IMG/VR virus record: IMGVR_UViG_3300042987_001812
Coordinates: 1 to 41,406 of that record
DNA from: a virus
Length of the DNA stretch: 41,406 nt
Strand: one strand, 5' to 3'
The stretch's first letter is position 1, and the number at the start of each line of letters is the position of its first letter. The notes under the pieces were generated by a model, which had not been told where the DNA came from, did no database searches, and worked only from the letters and a program-made list of their open reading frames with translations. This document shows, piece by piece, positions 6,893 through 13,623 of this stretch. A program made the translations under genes and the position numbers.

Positions 6893-7447
6893 ATGCTTAA
6901 ACATAAACATCATATTATTCCAAAATATAAAGGTGGATCTGATCTACCAGAAAATTTAGTTGAAGTTAGTGTTACACAACACGCTATGTTTCATTATTGT
7001 AATTGGAAATTATGGGGAAATGATCAAGATAAAATTGCTTGGATGGCATTATCTGGTATGATATCTTGTGAAGAAGCAGTCCATCAATCTTTGAAGTTAG
7101 GTGCAAAAATAAGAAACCAACTTCCTTGTAAAGAAGAAACAAAAGAAAAAATTTCCACAAATAATAAAAAAATGTGGAAATCTCTAACAAATGAACAAAA
7201 ACAAAGCAGATTAAGAGGTTTTTGGAAAGGAACTCCTTTAGAAATGAGGGAAGAAATTTCTAAAAAAATACAAAAAGCAAAAGGTTCTATTGTAATATGT
7301 AAAGATTATAATACTAACGAAGAAAAAGAATTTCCTAGTTTGCAGTCTGCGAGAAAGTATTATAAAATAGGGATGAGCACCATAAGAGAATTAGTTTCGA
7401 ATCCCCAAAAAATACATAAAGGAATTTCTGCTTATTATAAAAAATAA
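6893..7447 (+). CDS. HNH homing endonuclease inside the tRNA array
   Basis: 184 residues. The N-terminal HNH domain reads KHKHHIIPKYKGGS, then a QHAMFHY.NW block. A basic linker follows, with a C-terminal helix-turn-helix-like module (about 140-184, LQSARKYYKIGMSTIRELV) for DNA recognition. The first ~55 residues are strikingly like the endonuclease in psbA intron 2 (28462-29133). It is free-standing between tRNA-Thr and tRNA-Gly, with its stop two bases before tRNA-Gly, and has its own late promoter. Confidence 0.85.
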   Translation: MLKHKHHIIPKYKGGSDLPENLVEVSVTQHAMFHYCNWKLWGNDQDKIAWMALSGMISCEEAVHQSLKLGAKIRNQLPCKEETKEKISTNNKKMWKSLTNEQKQSRLRGFWKGTPLEMREEISKKIQKAKGSIVICKDYNTNEEKEFPSLQSARKYYKIGMSTIRELVSNPQKIHKGISAYYKK

Positions 7448-7448
7448 T

Positions 7449-7519
7449 GCGTGATTGATGTAGTGGTAACATGCCTCCCTTCCAAGGAGATCTCCTCGGT
7501 TCGAATCCGTGATCACGCT
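7449..7519 (+). tRNA. tRNA-Gly (TCC)
   Basis: 71 bases. Acceptor GCGTGAT/ATCACGC, anticodon TCC in loop CTTCCAA, T loop TTCGAAT. It directly follows the HNH endonuclease gene. Confidence 0.92.
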
Positions 7520-7536
7520 TCTTAACCAAATCTTAG

Positions 7537-7565
7537 TTGACAAAAGACCCAAAGTACTCTAAGAT
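7537..7565 (+). promoter_or_regulatory. Early promoter of the porin gene
   Basis: TTGACA, a 17-base spacer, then TAAGAT. A leader of about 135 bases follows before the porin ATG. It holds short inverted repeats, but I recognise no regulatory RNA in it. Confidence 0.6.
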
Positions 7566-7708
7566 ACTATCCAGTCTTAAGGTTTCCTTAAGATCTTCTA
7601 AATAGTGAGACTTGATTGATGCCTCAACTACTCGCATCAATCTTGTGAATCAATCACTGAGGTTCATAGACCTTAGTGTATACTGTCGTTTAGTACTAAA
7701 AACTTTTT

Positions 7709-9232
7709 ATGAAACTCAAACAACTGATGCTCGCACCTGTTGCTCTGGGAATGGTTGCTCCTGTTGCTGCGAATGCCGCAGATCTTAATATGGCAGCAGT
7801 CAACCAATACTCCTCAGAACAGGTCACGAGTGTTACTCAATTCTCTGATGTTCAACCCAATGATTGGGCATATCAGGCACTCAACAACCTTGTAGAGCGT
7901 TATGGTTGTGTTGCTGGTTATCCTAACGGCACTTTTGGTGGTGGTCGTTCAATGACCCGATATGAGGCAGCGGCACTACTGAATGCTTGTCTAGATCGCG
8001 TAACCGAAGTAACTGATGAACTCAAGCGTCTCCAAGCAGAATTTGCTCAAGAACTAGCAGTTATTCGTGGTCGTGTAGATAAACTAGAATCCCAAGTTGC
8101 TACTCTTGAAGCACAGCAGTTCTCTACTACCACCAAACTACGTGGTGAAGCAACCTTTGTTCTTGGTGGCGTAGATGACTATCGCACTAAAGCAGGTAAA
8201 CTTACTACTGCTACAACTGGTGATGATGTCACCAAAACTGCCTTTAACTATGATGTTCGTCTGAACTTTGATACTTCGTTTACTGGTAGCGATCTTCTTC
8301 GCACCCGTCTACGTTCTTCAAACTTCAGTGCTGATCCTTTCGGTTCTTCTTCTTCACTCTTCAAACTGGACAAAGCAGACAACTTCTCCAGTGCTAATGG
8401 TGATAATGTAGTCCTTGATCGTCTGTACTATCAGTTCCCTGCTTTCAACAACAAAGCAACTCTAACTGCTGGTGCTAAGGTTCGTAACACCGAAATGGCA
8501 TGGATTCCTTCGGCATATAAGTCTGAGATTCTTGACTTCTTTGCTGTTGCTGGTGCTCCTGGTGTTTATAACAAAGCAACTGGTGCTGGTTTCGGTGCTC
8601 TCTGGAGTCAAGGTAAGACTGGTCTTGTTGCTGGTGTAAACTATGTGGCACAGAACGGTTCTGATTCTTCCAAGGGTGAGTTTGATGAAGCTGGTGCTCT
8701 GAATACTCTTGCGCAAGTTGGTTATCGTGGTACTAATTGGGGTGCTGCTTTTGGTTATCGTTATGGTACTGAAGGCACTCGTGTTCGCACCTATAATGGT
8801 CTGAATGGTGCTTCTGGTACTCTGCTTCCAAATCAAACCTCCAATGGTTATGCCTTTAATGCTTATTGGCAACCTATGCAATCTGGTTGGGTTCCCTCAA
8901 TCTCTGCTGCCTATGGTTGGAATACTGTAAGTGGTGTTCCTTCTGATAAAACCACAACTGATAATAGTCAGTCTTGGATGGCAGGTCTTCAGTGGTCTGA
9001 TGTATTCCTGAAAGGCAACAGTGCTGGTGTTGCCGTCGGTCAAGCACCTACAGGTCAAAACCTGAATGGTAAGGATCTGGATCCTGCAACAATGCTTGAA
9101 ATCTTCTACAAGTATCAAGTATCCGATCATATCAGCATCACTCCTGCTATCTTCTATGCTAGCAACAACCAACGTCTGGTTGATAACTCCTCTAATTGGG
9201 GAGGAGTTGTATCCACAAAGTTCACTTTCTAA
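7709..9232 (+). CDS. Cyanobacterial-type outer-membrane porin (SLH + OprB-like barrel)
   Basis: 507 residues, full length for the cyanobacterial SomA/OprB-type porins. A signal peptide occupies residues 1-23 (APVAANA/ADL). An SLH domain (about 43-98, FSDVQPNDWAYQALNNLV, YPNGTFGGGRSMTRYEAAA) binds the peptidoglycan-linked polymer. A coiled coil follows (about 100-137, DELKRLQAEFAQELAVIRGR), then a beta-barrel to the C-terminal Phe (VVSTKFTF). It would form a diffusion channel in the host outer membrane. A host origin is likely. It has its own early promoter and a terminator, so it is an independent unit. Confidence 0.88.
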   Translation: MKLKQLMLAPVALGMVAPVAANAADLNMAAVNQYSSEQVTSVTQFSDVQPNDWAYQALNNLVERYGCVAGYPNGTFGGGRSMTRYEAAALLNACLDRVTEVTDELKRLQAEFAQELAVIRGRVDKLESQVATLEAQQFSTTTKLRGEATFVLGGVDDYRTKAGKLTTATTGDDVTKTAFNYDVRLNFDTSFTGSDLLRTRLRSSNFSADPFGSSSSLFKLDKADNFSSANGDNVVLDRLYYQFPAFNNKATLTAGAKVRNTEMAWIPSAYKSEILDFFAVAGAPGVYNKATGAGFGALWSQGKTGLVAGVNYVAQNGSDSSKGEFDEAGALNTLAQVGYRGTNWGAAFGYRYGTEGTRVRTYNGLNGASGTLLPNQTSNGYAFNAYWQPMQSGWVPSISAAYGWNTVSGVPSDKTTTDNSQSWMAGLQWSDVFLKGNSAGVAVGQAPTGQNLNGKDLDPATMLEIFYKYQVSDHISITPAIFYASNNQRLVDNSSNWGGVVSTKFTF

Positions 9233-9277
9233 GTGATAAATAAAAATACCTGGTTTGTGTGAGAACTTTTCAGGTGG

Positions 9278-9301
9278 GGAGGTCTTAAGACCTCCTTTTT
9301 T
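9278..9301 (+). terminator. Terminator of the porin gene
   Basis: Perfect palindrome GGAGGTCTT/AAGACCTCC followed by six T. Confidence 0.85.
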
Positions 9302-9310
9302 ATGTTATAA

Positions 9311-9318
9311 TATAAATA
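9311..9318 (+). promoter_or_regulatory. T4-type late promoter
   Basis: Exact TATAAATA, 28 bases upstream of the endonuclease-fragment ATG at 9347. Confidence 0.6.
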
Positions 9319-9346
9319 TTAGTATCTCACACAAACTAAGGTTCGT

Positions 9347-9490
9347 ATGTCTAAAAGAAGTATGATTTGTGGCGTCGGTATAAATGACGCTGATTATCCA
9401 GTAAAACCAAGAATAAATGGGACAGAAGAAAGAATTGAATGTCCTTTTTATAATAGGTGGAGATATATGCTAACTAGGTGTTATTCATAC
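9347..9490 (+). pseudogene. N-terminal fragment of a homing endonuclease
   Basis: About 48 residues starting MSKRSMICGVGINDADYPV, then ECPFYNRWRYMLTRCYS. This matches the N-terminal signature of a phage HNH-type endonuclease family as I remember it (GVGxNDADY, CPFYxxWxxMLxRCYS). The rest of the enzyme is gone: right after RCYS the sequence enters a terminator hairpin. The frame stays open into the next gene by chance. It retains a late promoter upstream, so a short peptide may still be made. Confidence 0.6.
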
Positions 9491-9491
9491 T

Positions 9492-9515
9492 GGGGGTTGA
9501 CAAAACCCCCTTTTT
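9492..9515 (+). terminator. Terminator with an embedded -35 box
   Basis: GGGGGTT/AACCCCC stem with five T. The loop spells TTGACA (9497-9502), with TACCAT 17 bases further (9520-9525), a possible overlapping promoter for the gene at 9548. Confidence 0.7.
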
Positions 9516-9547
9516 GTTGTACCATTTCTGATGGGTTGGTAAAAAAT

Positions 9548-9706
9548 ATGTCCCTTCTCTCACAACAGGATCGTCAAATGGCGATTGAAGCACTAGAATA
9601 TTATGTGCAAAAATTAAAGGATGATAACTGCAATCAGGTAGCAATTACTTCTTTCCAAACTCTTTTGAATTGGATTGAATTAGAACATTATAAACATGAA
9701 AATTAA
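9548..9706 (+). CDS. Small helical protein of unknown function
   Basis: 52 residues from ATG 9548 (MSLLSQQDRQMAIEALEYYV). It is amphipathic and probably a helical hairpin. The upstream in-frame sequence belongs to an endonuclease remnant and a terminator, so this start is preferred. The next gene begins inside its last codons. Confidence 0.6.
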   Translation: MSLLSQQDRQMAIEALEYYVQKLKDDNCNQVAITSFQTLLNWIELEHYKHEN

Positions 9707-9863
9707 TCTTTGGTATTGTGCCGAAATGAAACTGTGGCGATGGACTCTAACTGATGATCATCGTCCAATCATAAAACAAGAATCGGGACAAAGAGAAAAT
9801 CTAAGAGATGCTATGAATGATATAGCAAATACTGTGGAATATCTTATGAAGAAAGATTTTTAA
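9696..9863 (+). CDS. Small protein of unknown function
   Basis: 55 residues starting MKINLWYCAEMKLWRWTLTD and ending EYLMKKDF. It overlaps the end of the preceding gene by 11 bases in another frame, suggesting translational coupling. It is Trp-rich at the N-terminus; no family recognised. Confidence 0.55.
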   Translation: MKINLWYCAEMKLWRWTLTDDHRPIIKQESGQRENLRDAMNDIANTVEYLMKKDF

Positions 9864-9915
9864 AATACTTCATTTACACAGAGAATAATTGGAGTTCTAA
9901 TTTCTTTTTGTTGAT

Positions 9916-9923
9916 TATAAATA
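9916..9923 (+). promoter_or_regulatory. Late promoter of the Dps-like gene
   Basis: Exact TATAAATA, 21 bases upstream of the ATG at 9944. Confidence 0.7.
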
Positions 9924-9943
9924 TTTCAAAAGTATTTGGTTAG

Positions 9944-10507
9944 ATGGAAGGTTTATACAAGTTACTGAGTGATATTCATTCAAATCTTTTTGTTTTATTT
10001 CATAAGACTTGGGTTTTTCATTGGAATGTTATAGGTTCTGATTTTCAGCAACTTCATACATTATTTGGCGAACAATATGAGGCAATGTTTGGTGAGATTG
10101 ACCGTCTTGCCGAACACATGAGATTTTTAAATATTCGTCCAGTTGGAACTCTTACTCGCATTGTAGAAGTTTCTACAGTTGGTCAAGGTTCAGATATTGT
10201 TCAAATTGATGAACTTGGACAAAGGCAAATTGTTCCAGGTAAACCAGTCGTCAAAGCAGAAGAAATGGTTAAAAGACTTCTTGCGGATAATTTAATCTTT
10301 TTGGAACTTTTAACAGAAGCGTCTGAAGCAGCAGGAGAGCAAAGATCATATGCAACAGAAAATCTTCTCCAAGATTTAATGGAATCACATGGTAAGTTTG
10401 TATGGATGTTGAGATCAATAACTGAAAAATCTCAAAAAATGTCTATAGAGGATGTTGCAACTGAAGTACCTCCACAAGAACAACCTGTACAACCTCAAAT
10501 TCAATAA
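9944..10507 (+). CDS. Dps-like ferritin-family protein
   Basis: 187 residues. The Dps signature is clear in the first helix pair: FHKTWVFHWNVIGSDFQQLH and IDRLAEHMR. Ferroxidase-site positions His26, His38, Asp53 and Glu57 are present; the residue matching the remaining site Asp is not obvious. A four-helix bundle runs to about residue 165, followed by a Pro/Gln-rich tail (PPQEQPVQPQIQ). The family stores iron and protects DNA from peroxide. In a virus it could protect DNA, or it may be a packaged structural protein, as the late promoter hints. Confidence 0.8.
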   Translation: MEGLYKLLSDIHSNLFVLFHKTWVFHWNVIGSDFQQLHTLFGEQYEAMFGEIDRLAEHMRFLNIRPVGTLTRIVEVSTVGQGSDIVQIDELGQRQIVPGKPVVKAEEMVKRLLADNLIFLELLTEASEAAGEQRSYATENLLQDLMESHGKFVWMLRSITEKSQKMSIEDVATEVPPQEQPVQPQIQ

Positions 10508-10534
10508 TACTGATATTTAATTGATTGATTAGAA

Positions 10535-10792
10535 ATGGAAAATTTAAGAATCAGATGTCGTTCCTGTGGTAAGGAGATTGAAGGGCATCAAATTAAAACT
10601 GTAACTTGTGGTTGCCCTAATATGGCAACCATTCGTGGAGATAAGATTTCAGCAGTTGACTTATCGCAAATTGTTATGTTGAACTCTTATCATACAAAAA
10701 CAAAGTCTGGCGTTCTTACTAATGAAGATATTGCCTGGCAGGAAGAGCGTAGAAAAAGAAAAGTTAGACGATTAGATTTTGAAGTCCGTTGA
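10535..10792 (+). CDS. Small zinc-ribbon-like protein
   Basis: 85 residues. An N-terminal CRSCGKEIEG motif and a later TCGCPN motif form a CxxC...CxC pair likely to bind zinc. A basic tail follows (QEERRKRKVRRL). The likely role is nucleic-acid or protein binding; no family name is certain. Its 3' end overlaps the convergent endonuclease gene by 21 bases. Confidence 0.6.
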   Translation: MENLRIRCRSCGKEIEGHQIKTVTCGCPNMATIRGDKISAVDLSQIVMLNSYHTKTKSGVLTNEDIAWQEERRKRKVRRLDFEVR

Positions 10793-11395
10793 GGACTTAT
10801 TGGTTATTATATTTTTAATAATAGTTAAAACTTTTTTGAAGTTTTCTATTTTGTTATACTTCATCCAAGAAGTATCAATAATACAAAGTTCTATATTTTT
10901 TTCCAGACACGCTTGAAATTTTCTTTCATCGTTATTTTGTATTTGCTTTAATTTTTCTTCACCATAAATTAGTTCGTAATGAAAAATACCATTCAATTCA
11001 AATGCTAAATTAATTTCTGGAATGTAAATATCTAACTCTGAATTAATAGTATCTTTTCTATTGAAGTGAAAGTCAAAATTATATTCTTGACTTAACTGTT
11101 CTTGTAAAAATACTTCGAGTTTTGATACTCTAGTTCCATTTGTTTTGTGGGTATTATTATAAGTCGCAGCACAACTTCTAGAACAAAAATGGTTTTTTGT
11201 TTTCTTTTGTTCTGCCGGAACTTTATGAAAACTTTTATTGCAATTCTTACATTTTACAAAGTTTTTTTCTTTTTCTTTAATTTGATATTTCTTATGACAT
11301 TTTTTAGAGCAAAAATGATTGCCTTTTCCCCTTTTAACTTCATATGGTAATTTTTGAAAAAGTGTGCTACAATTTAGACAAGTTACATCAACCAT
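10772..11395 (-). CDS. Zinc-finger plus Vsr-like (EDxHD/PD-(D/E)xK) homing endonuclease
   Basis: 207 residues. Two N-terminal Cys zinc fingers (TCLNCSTLFQKLPYE...FCSKKCHKKY and VKCKNCNKSFHKVP...FCSRSCAATY) act as DNA-binding modules. The C-terminal nuclease domain reads ELDIYIPEINLAFELNGIFH then ERKFQACLEKNIELCIID. This is the pattern of very-short-patch-repair-like homing endonucleases. It is convergent to its neighbours, overlaps the 3' end of the zinc-ribbon gene, and has its own late promoter. It is a free-standing mobile element. Confidence 0.8.
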   Translation of the reverse strand: MVDVTCLNCSTLFQKLPYEVKRGKGNHFCSKKCHKKYQIKEKEKNFVKCKNCNKSFHKVPAEQKKTKNHFCSRSCAATYNNTHKTNGTRVSKLEVFLQEQLSQEYNFDFHFNRKDTINSELDIYIPEINLAFELNGIFHYELIYGEEKLKQIQNNDERKFQACLEKNIELCIIDTSWMKYNKIENFKKVLTIIKNIITNKSSTDFKI

Positions 11396-11425
11396 AACTT
11401 TATAAATAACGGAAAGACCTATAAA

Positions 11426-11433
11426 TATTTATA
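11426..11433 (-). promoter_or_regulatory. Late promoter of the Vsr-like endonuclease
   Basis: Exact TATAAATA on the minus strand, 31 bases upstream of the start at 11395. Confidence 0.6.
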
Positions 11434-11466
11434 TTTTTCAGATCTTTATCACTCCGTAAATATCAT

Positions 11467-11550
11467 AGTAGAGGTCCGGTTGGCCGAGGACGCCGCCTTG
11501 AAAGCGGTCGGGGTTAATAGCCTTCGCAGGTTCGATTCCTGTCTCTACTG
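11467..11550 (+). tRNA. tRNA-Ser (TGA)
   Basis: About 84 bases, class II with a long variable arm (TCGGGGTTAATAGCCTTCGC). Anticodon loop CTTGAAA with anticodon TGA, T loop TTCGATT. I chose ends giving acceptor AGTAGAG/CTCTACT and the G discriminator usual for Ser. A one-base-shorter register is possible. It stands apart from the main tRNA array. Confidence 0.85.
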
Positions 11551-11623
11551 TTATAACTGTAAATATTAGAAATATTACAAAATTTAAGATTGTCTTAATC
11601 TATATTTTTATATCAACACAAAC

Positions 11624-11654
11624 TTGACAAGTTGAAACTACCAACTAGTATAAC
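11624..11654 (+). promoter_or_regulatory. Possible early promoter
   Basis: TTGACA and TATAAC with a long 19-base spacer, upstream of the small-gene operon starting at 11678. Confidence 0.45.
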
Positions 11655-11677
11655 TAGTAGTATTCAACTTGAACCTT

Positions 11678-11827
11678 ATGGATCAGCACACATACGACAA
11701 TTGGGTGAAGATCAAGGCAGTCTTTGAAGAATCTGGTAACATAGATAATATGTTCTATAAAAGAGCAGTAGAAATTGTAAAGACTAGAAGAGATCCTCTG
11801 GCAAAATTTCTTGGAGATGAAAAGTGA
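11678..11827 (+). CDS. Small basic protein of unknown function
   Basis: 49 residues (MDQHTYDNWVKIKAVFEESG to KFLGDEK), helical and charged. First gene of a tightly overlapping string; its TGA shares one base with the next ATG (TGATG). Confidence 0.55.
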   Translation: MDQHTYDNWVKIKAVFEESGNIDNMFYKRAVEIVKTRRDPLAKFLGDEK

Positions 11828-12027
11828 TGGAACCACAGGATGAATTAGTGAGTCGTTCAGAAGTTCAGGAGATGATCGATGCTGCCATACGACGCCACAA
11901 TCGTAATGCTTCGATTATCAGTATGTGTGTTGGTTGGGTTGTTCTTGCACTTTTTGCTGAGGGTCTGCTTAGACTCATTGGAGTAATACCTCCATTGTTG
12001 CCATCTCTTAGTATCACGCTAAAATAA
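11827..12027 (+). CDS. Single-pass membrane protein of unknown function
   Basis: 66 residues. An N-terminal charged helix (EVQEMIDAAIRRHNRN) is followed by one membrane helix (about 30-52, ISMCVGWVVLALFAEGLLRLIG). ATG 11827 is preferred over GTG 11824 because of the TGATG overlap with the preceding gene. Confidence 0.6.
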   Translation: MEPQDELVSRSEVQEMIDAAIRRHNRNASIISMCVGWVVLALFAEGLLRLIGVIPPLLPSLSITLK

Positions 12028-12030
12028 AAA

Positions 12031-12153
12031 ATGACAACAGAAGATTGGTTTATATTTATTGAGTTTTTCTCACATATGCTTTATATGTTTGTGGCATTTA
12101 TGTGTGGTCTCATCATTGGTTACCTTGTAGGATTTAAAAACGGAGGAATGTAA
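12031..12153 (+). CDS. Membrane micro-protein
   Basis: 40 residues, nearly all one hydrophobic segment (MLYMFVAFMCGLIIGYLVGF) with a GGM end. Its stop overlaps the next start (TAATG). Confidence 0.5.
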   Translation: MTTEDWFIFIEFFSHMLYMFVAFMCGLIIGYLVGFKNGGM

Positions 12154-12242
12154 TGGGTAATTTGGTTATTAATACTATTGTTATTTTTGGTCTCATAATA
12201 TTTTTTATAAATTGGGGACTTCACAATGCCTATCCGCAATAA
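12153..12242 (+). CDS. Membrane micro-protein
   Basis: 29 residues with one membrane helix (LVINTIVIFGLIIFFINWG). It overlaps both neighbours: TAATG at its start and 17 bases at its end. Confidence 0.45.
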   Translation: MGNLVINTIVIFGLIIFFINWGLHNAYPQ

Positions 12243-12426
12243 AAGAAAATATGAATTTGCTATGTCTTCATTTGTAAGAATGCTTGGACATAATGTAAAT
12301 CACAATCACGATATCAATCGGTTTTGTATAGAATGGTCTGAGTGGGGTGTAGACGCCCCTCTATCAGGACTGAATGAAGTAGACCAATACTTCTACTATG
12401 AATATAAGAGTTGGAGAGGGGGATGA
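12226..12426 (+). CDS. Small soluble protein of unknown function
   Basis: 66 residues (MPIRNKRKYEFAMSSFVRML to YEYKSWRGG), rich in His, Asn and aromatic residues. It overlaps the preceding and following genes (ATGA). Confidence 0.55.
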   Translation: MPIRNKRKYEFAMSSFVRMLGHNVNHNHDINRFCIEWSEWGVDAPLSGLNEVDQYFYYEYKSWRGG

Positions 12427-12539
12427 TTTTTCACATCGTAGAAACACTTGCATCAAGTCCAGTCTGGTTAGGACTTTGTGGAGCAGGATTGACAATCGCT
12501 CCGATTATGGGTATAATGCTTATACATCGAACTAAATAA
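12423..12539 (+). CDS. Membrane micro-protein
   Basis: 38 residues with one membrane helix (WLGLCGAGLTIAPIMGIML). Last gene of the overlapping string from 11678. The tRNA-Pro-like element starts nine bases after its stop. Confidence 0.5.
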   Translation: MIFHIVETLASSPVWLGLCGAGLTIAPIMGIMLIHRTK

Positions 12540-12547
12540 CGATGTAA

Positions 12548-12618
12548 CGGGGTATAGTAGAAAAGTATAACTCTGCGTTTGGGACGCAGCGAAGAGGGGG
12601 CAGTACCTTCTACCCCGA
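12548..12618 (+). tRNA. tRNA-Pro (TGG)-like element, degenerate
   Basis: 71 bases. A perfect acceptor stem CGGGGTA/TACCCCG is followed by A as discriminator. A perfect anticodon stem CTGCG/CGCAG closes loop TTTGGGA with anticodon TGG. The rest is atypical: the D loop has no GG pair, and the T arm (GAGGG/CCTTC) encloses GGCAGTA instead of TTCRANY. It may be a decayed tRNA, or a tRNA-like RNA with another use. A 7-bp hairpin (GCCAGTT/AACTGGC, 12621-12638) follows. Confidence 0.5.
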
Positions 12619-12642
12619 TTGCCAGTTTCCCAACTGGCACAC

Positions 12643-12671
12643 TTGACCAAACACAGTCCAACACTTATAAT
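12643..12671 (+). promoter_or_regulatory. Strong early promoter
   Basis: TTGACC, a 17-base spacer, then TATAAT. It drives the genes from 12695. Confidence 0.75.
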
Positions 12672-12694
12672 ACTTAAGTATTCATCACACAACA

Positions 12695-12910
12695 ATGTCT
12701 CTGATCGAAAAATTCAAGAAAGATGTTAGCACTTTGCGTTCTGCTGCTAATGGGGATATCTACCTTGATGTAAAGAGTCCGAAACTTTATAAGAAAGTTC
12801 GCCGCTATTATGAAAATAATGGTGTCGTGTTTTCTGGAGATCCCCTTGACGATTATGAAATGCTGATGGATTATCTCTATCAGGATCTTGAAACGATTGA
12901 GGTTGCCTAA
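12695..12910 (+). CDS. Small early protein of unknown function
   Basis: 71 residues, charged and helical (KKVRRYYENNGVVFSGDPLD). The near-consensus promoter 24 bases upstream suggests immediate early expression, and hence a possible host-takeover role (inference). Its stop overlaps the next start. Confidence 0.6.
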   Translation: MSLIEKFKKDVSTLRSAANGDIYLDVKSPKLYKKVRRYYENNGVVFSGDPLDDYEMLMDYLYQDLETIEVA

Positions 12911-13173
12911 TGAAAGTCGTCAAAAAACCTACCATTCTTCTTGAACGGTTTCCCTATCGTTATGTCCAGGTCGGTACATTAGAAATCAACGGGAAACCTG
13001 ATTATCGTATTCAGAAAGTAGATTCCTACACTGGGCGATATAGGGATATGTATCTTTTAGATAATGAGATGCAATTGATGACGGCAATGGAAGATTTTTC
13101 TTACACTTGTTGGTTAGATTCAGATATGGTTCCTGCATATGTGAAAGATGACGAAGACACGGATAGTCTTTAA
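12910..13173 (+). CDS. Small early protein of unknown function
   Basis: 87 residues with a beta-strand-rich pattern (FPYRYVQVGTLEINGKPDYRIQKV) and an acidic end (KDDEDTDSL). Co-transcribed with the preceding gene (TAATG overlap). No family recognised. Confidence 0.6.
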   Translation: MKVVKKPTILLERFPYRYVQVGTLEINGKPDYRIQKVDSYTGRYRDMYLLDNEMQLMTAMEDFSYTCWLDSDMVPAYVKDDEDTDSL

Positions 13174-13200
13174 AAGAACTGGTCGGAAGCAAACCCCCCT

Positions 13201-13434
13201 ATGTCAAAGTCTAATATATTCAGATATATTGGTAATATTCTTCTCTTATCAGGATACTTTTTCCTATTATGGGGAGATATGAAAATCGGACTATTTGTAA
13301 AATGTATTGGAAACGTATTTGTCGTTCCCTTTGCTATCAAATATAAGTTTTGGGACATTCTTTTCTTATGTGGTTTTTATGCTGCCATTGAAATTCCAAA
13401 ACTAGTCCAACTTTTCCTAGTTAAGTCAAACTAG
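13201..13434 (+). CDS. Small integral membrane protein
   Basis: 77 residues with three hydrophobic segments (IGNILLLSGYFFLLWG, IGLFVKCIGNVFVVPFAI, FWDILFLCGFYAAIEI). Function unknown; a holin-like role is conceivable but unsupported. Confidence 0.55.
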   Translation: MSKSNIFRYIGNILLLSGYFFLLWGDMKIGLFVKCIGNVFVVPFAIKYKFWDILFLCGFYAAIEIPKLVQLFLVKSN

Positions 13435-13565
13435 GTGGTGGAGCCAATCCCCAATATGCCCGTGATGGAGACACGTTAACAATCCTGGTGCGGATGGGAT
13501 AACTCCCGCCCAGTTTCTTGCTTCTGGTCAAAGAGCAAGTGGCGAGCCTGCATAAACTGAGTAGA
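13435..13565 (+). ncRNA. Candidate structured RNA
   Basis: No gene fits here. The stretch can fold: CAGTTT (about 13511) and AAACTG (about 13554) enclose a perfect hairpin CTTGCT/AGCAAG, preceded by a GGG/CCC hairpin and a GTG/CAC hairpin. It is followed by a terminator. I match it to no known RNA family. A transcript leader or a small phage RNA is possible. Confidence 0.35.
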
Positions 13566-13592
13566 GGGGAGTTGCATAAACTCTCCTTTTTT
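13566..13592 (+). terminator. Terminator overlapping the glycan-island promoter
   Basis: GGGGAGTT/AACTCTCC stem with one G-U pair, then six T. The loop holds the TTGCAT -35 box of the next promoter. Confidence 0.75.
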
Positions 13593-13600
13593 GGTATAAT
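13572..13600 (+). promoter_or_regulatory. Early promoter of the glycan island
   Basis: TTGCAT, a 17-base spacer, then TATAAT, 23 bases upstream of the first glycan gene. Confidence 0.65.
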
Positions 13601-13623
13601 TGTATGATAACAATCTATTGTTT

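Noticed and set aside
12431-12695. Minus-strand ORFs across the tRNA-Pro-like element and promoter
   Set aside because: They cover a plus-strand micro-protein gene, a tRNA-like fold and a consensus promoter; no ribosome binding site or recognisable protein.
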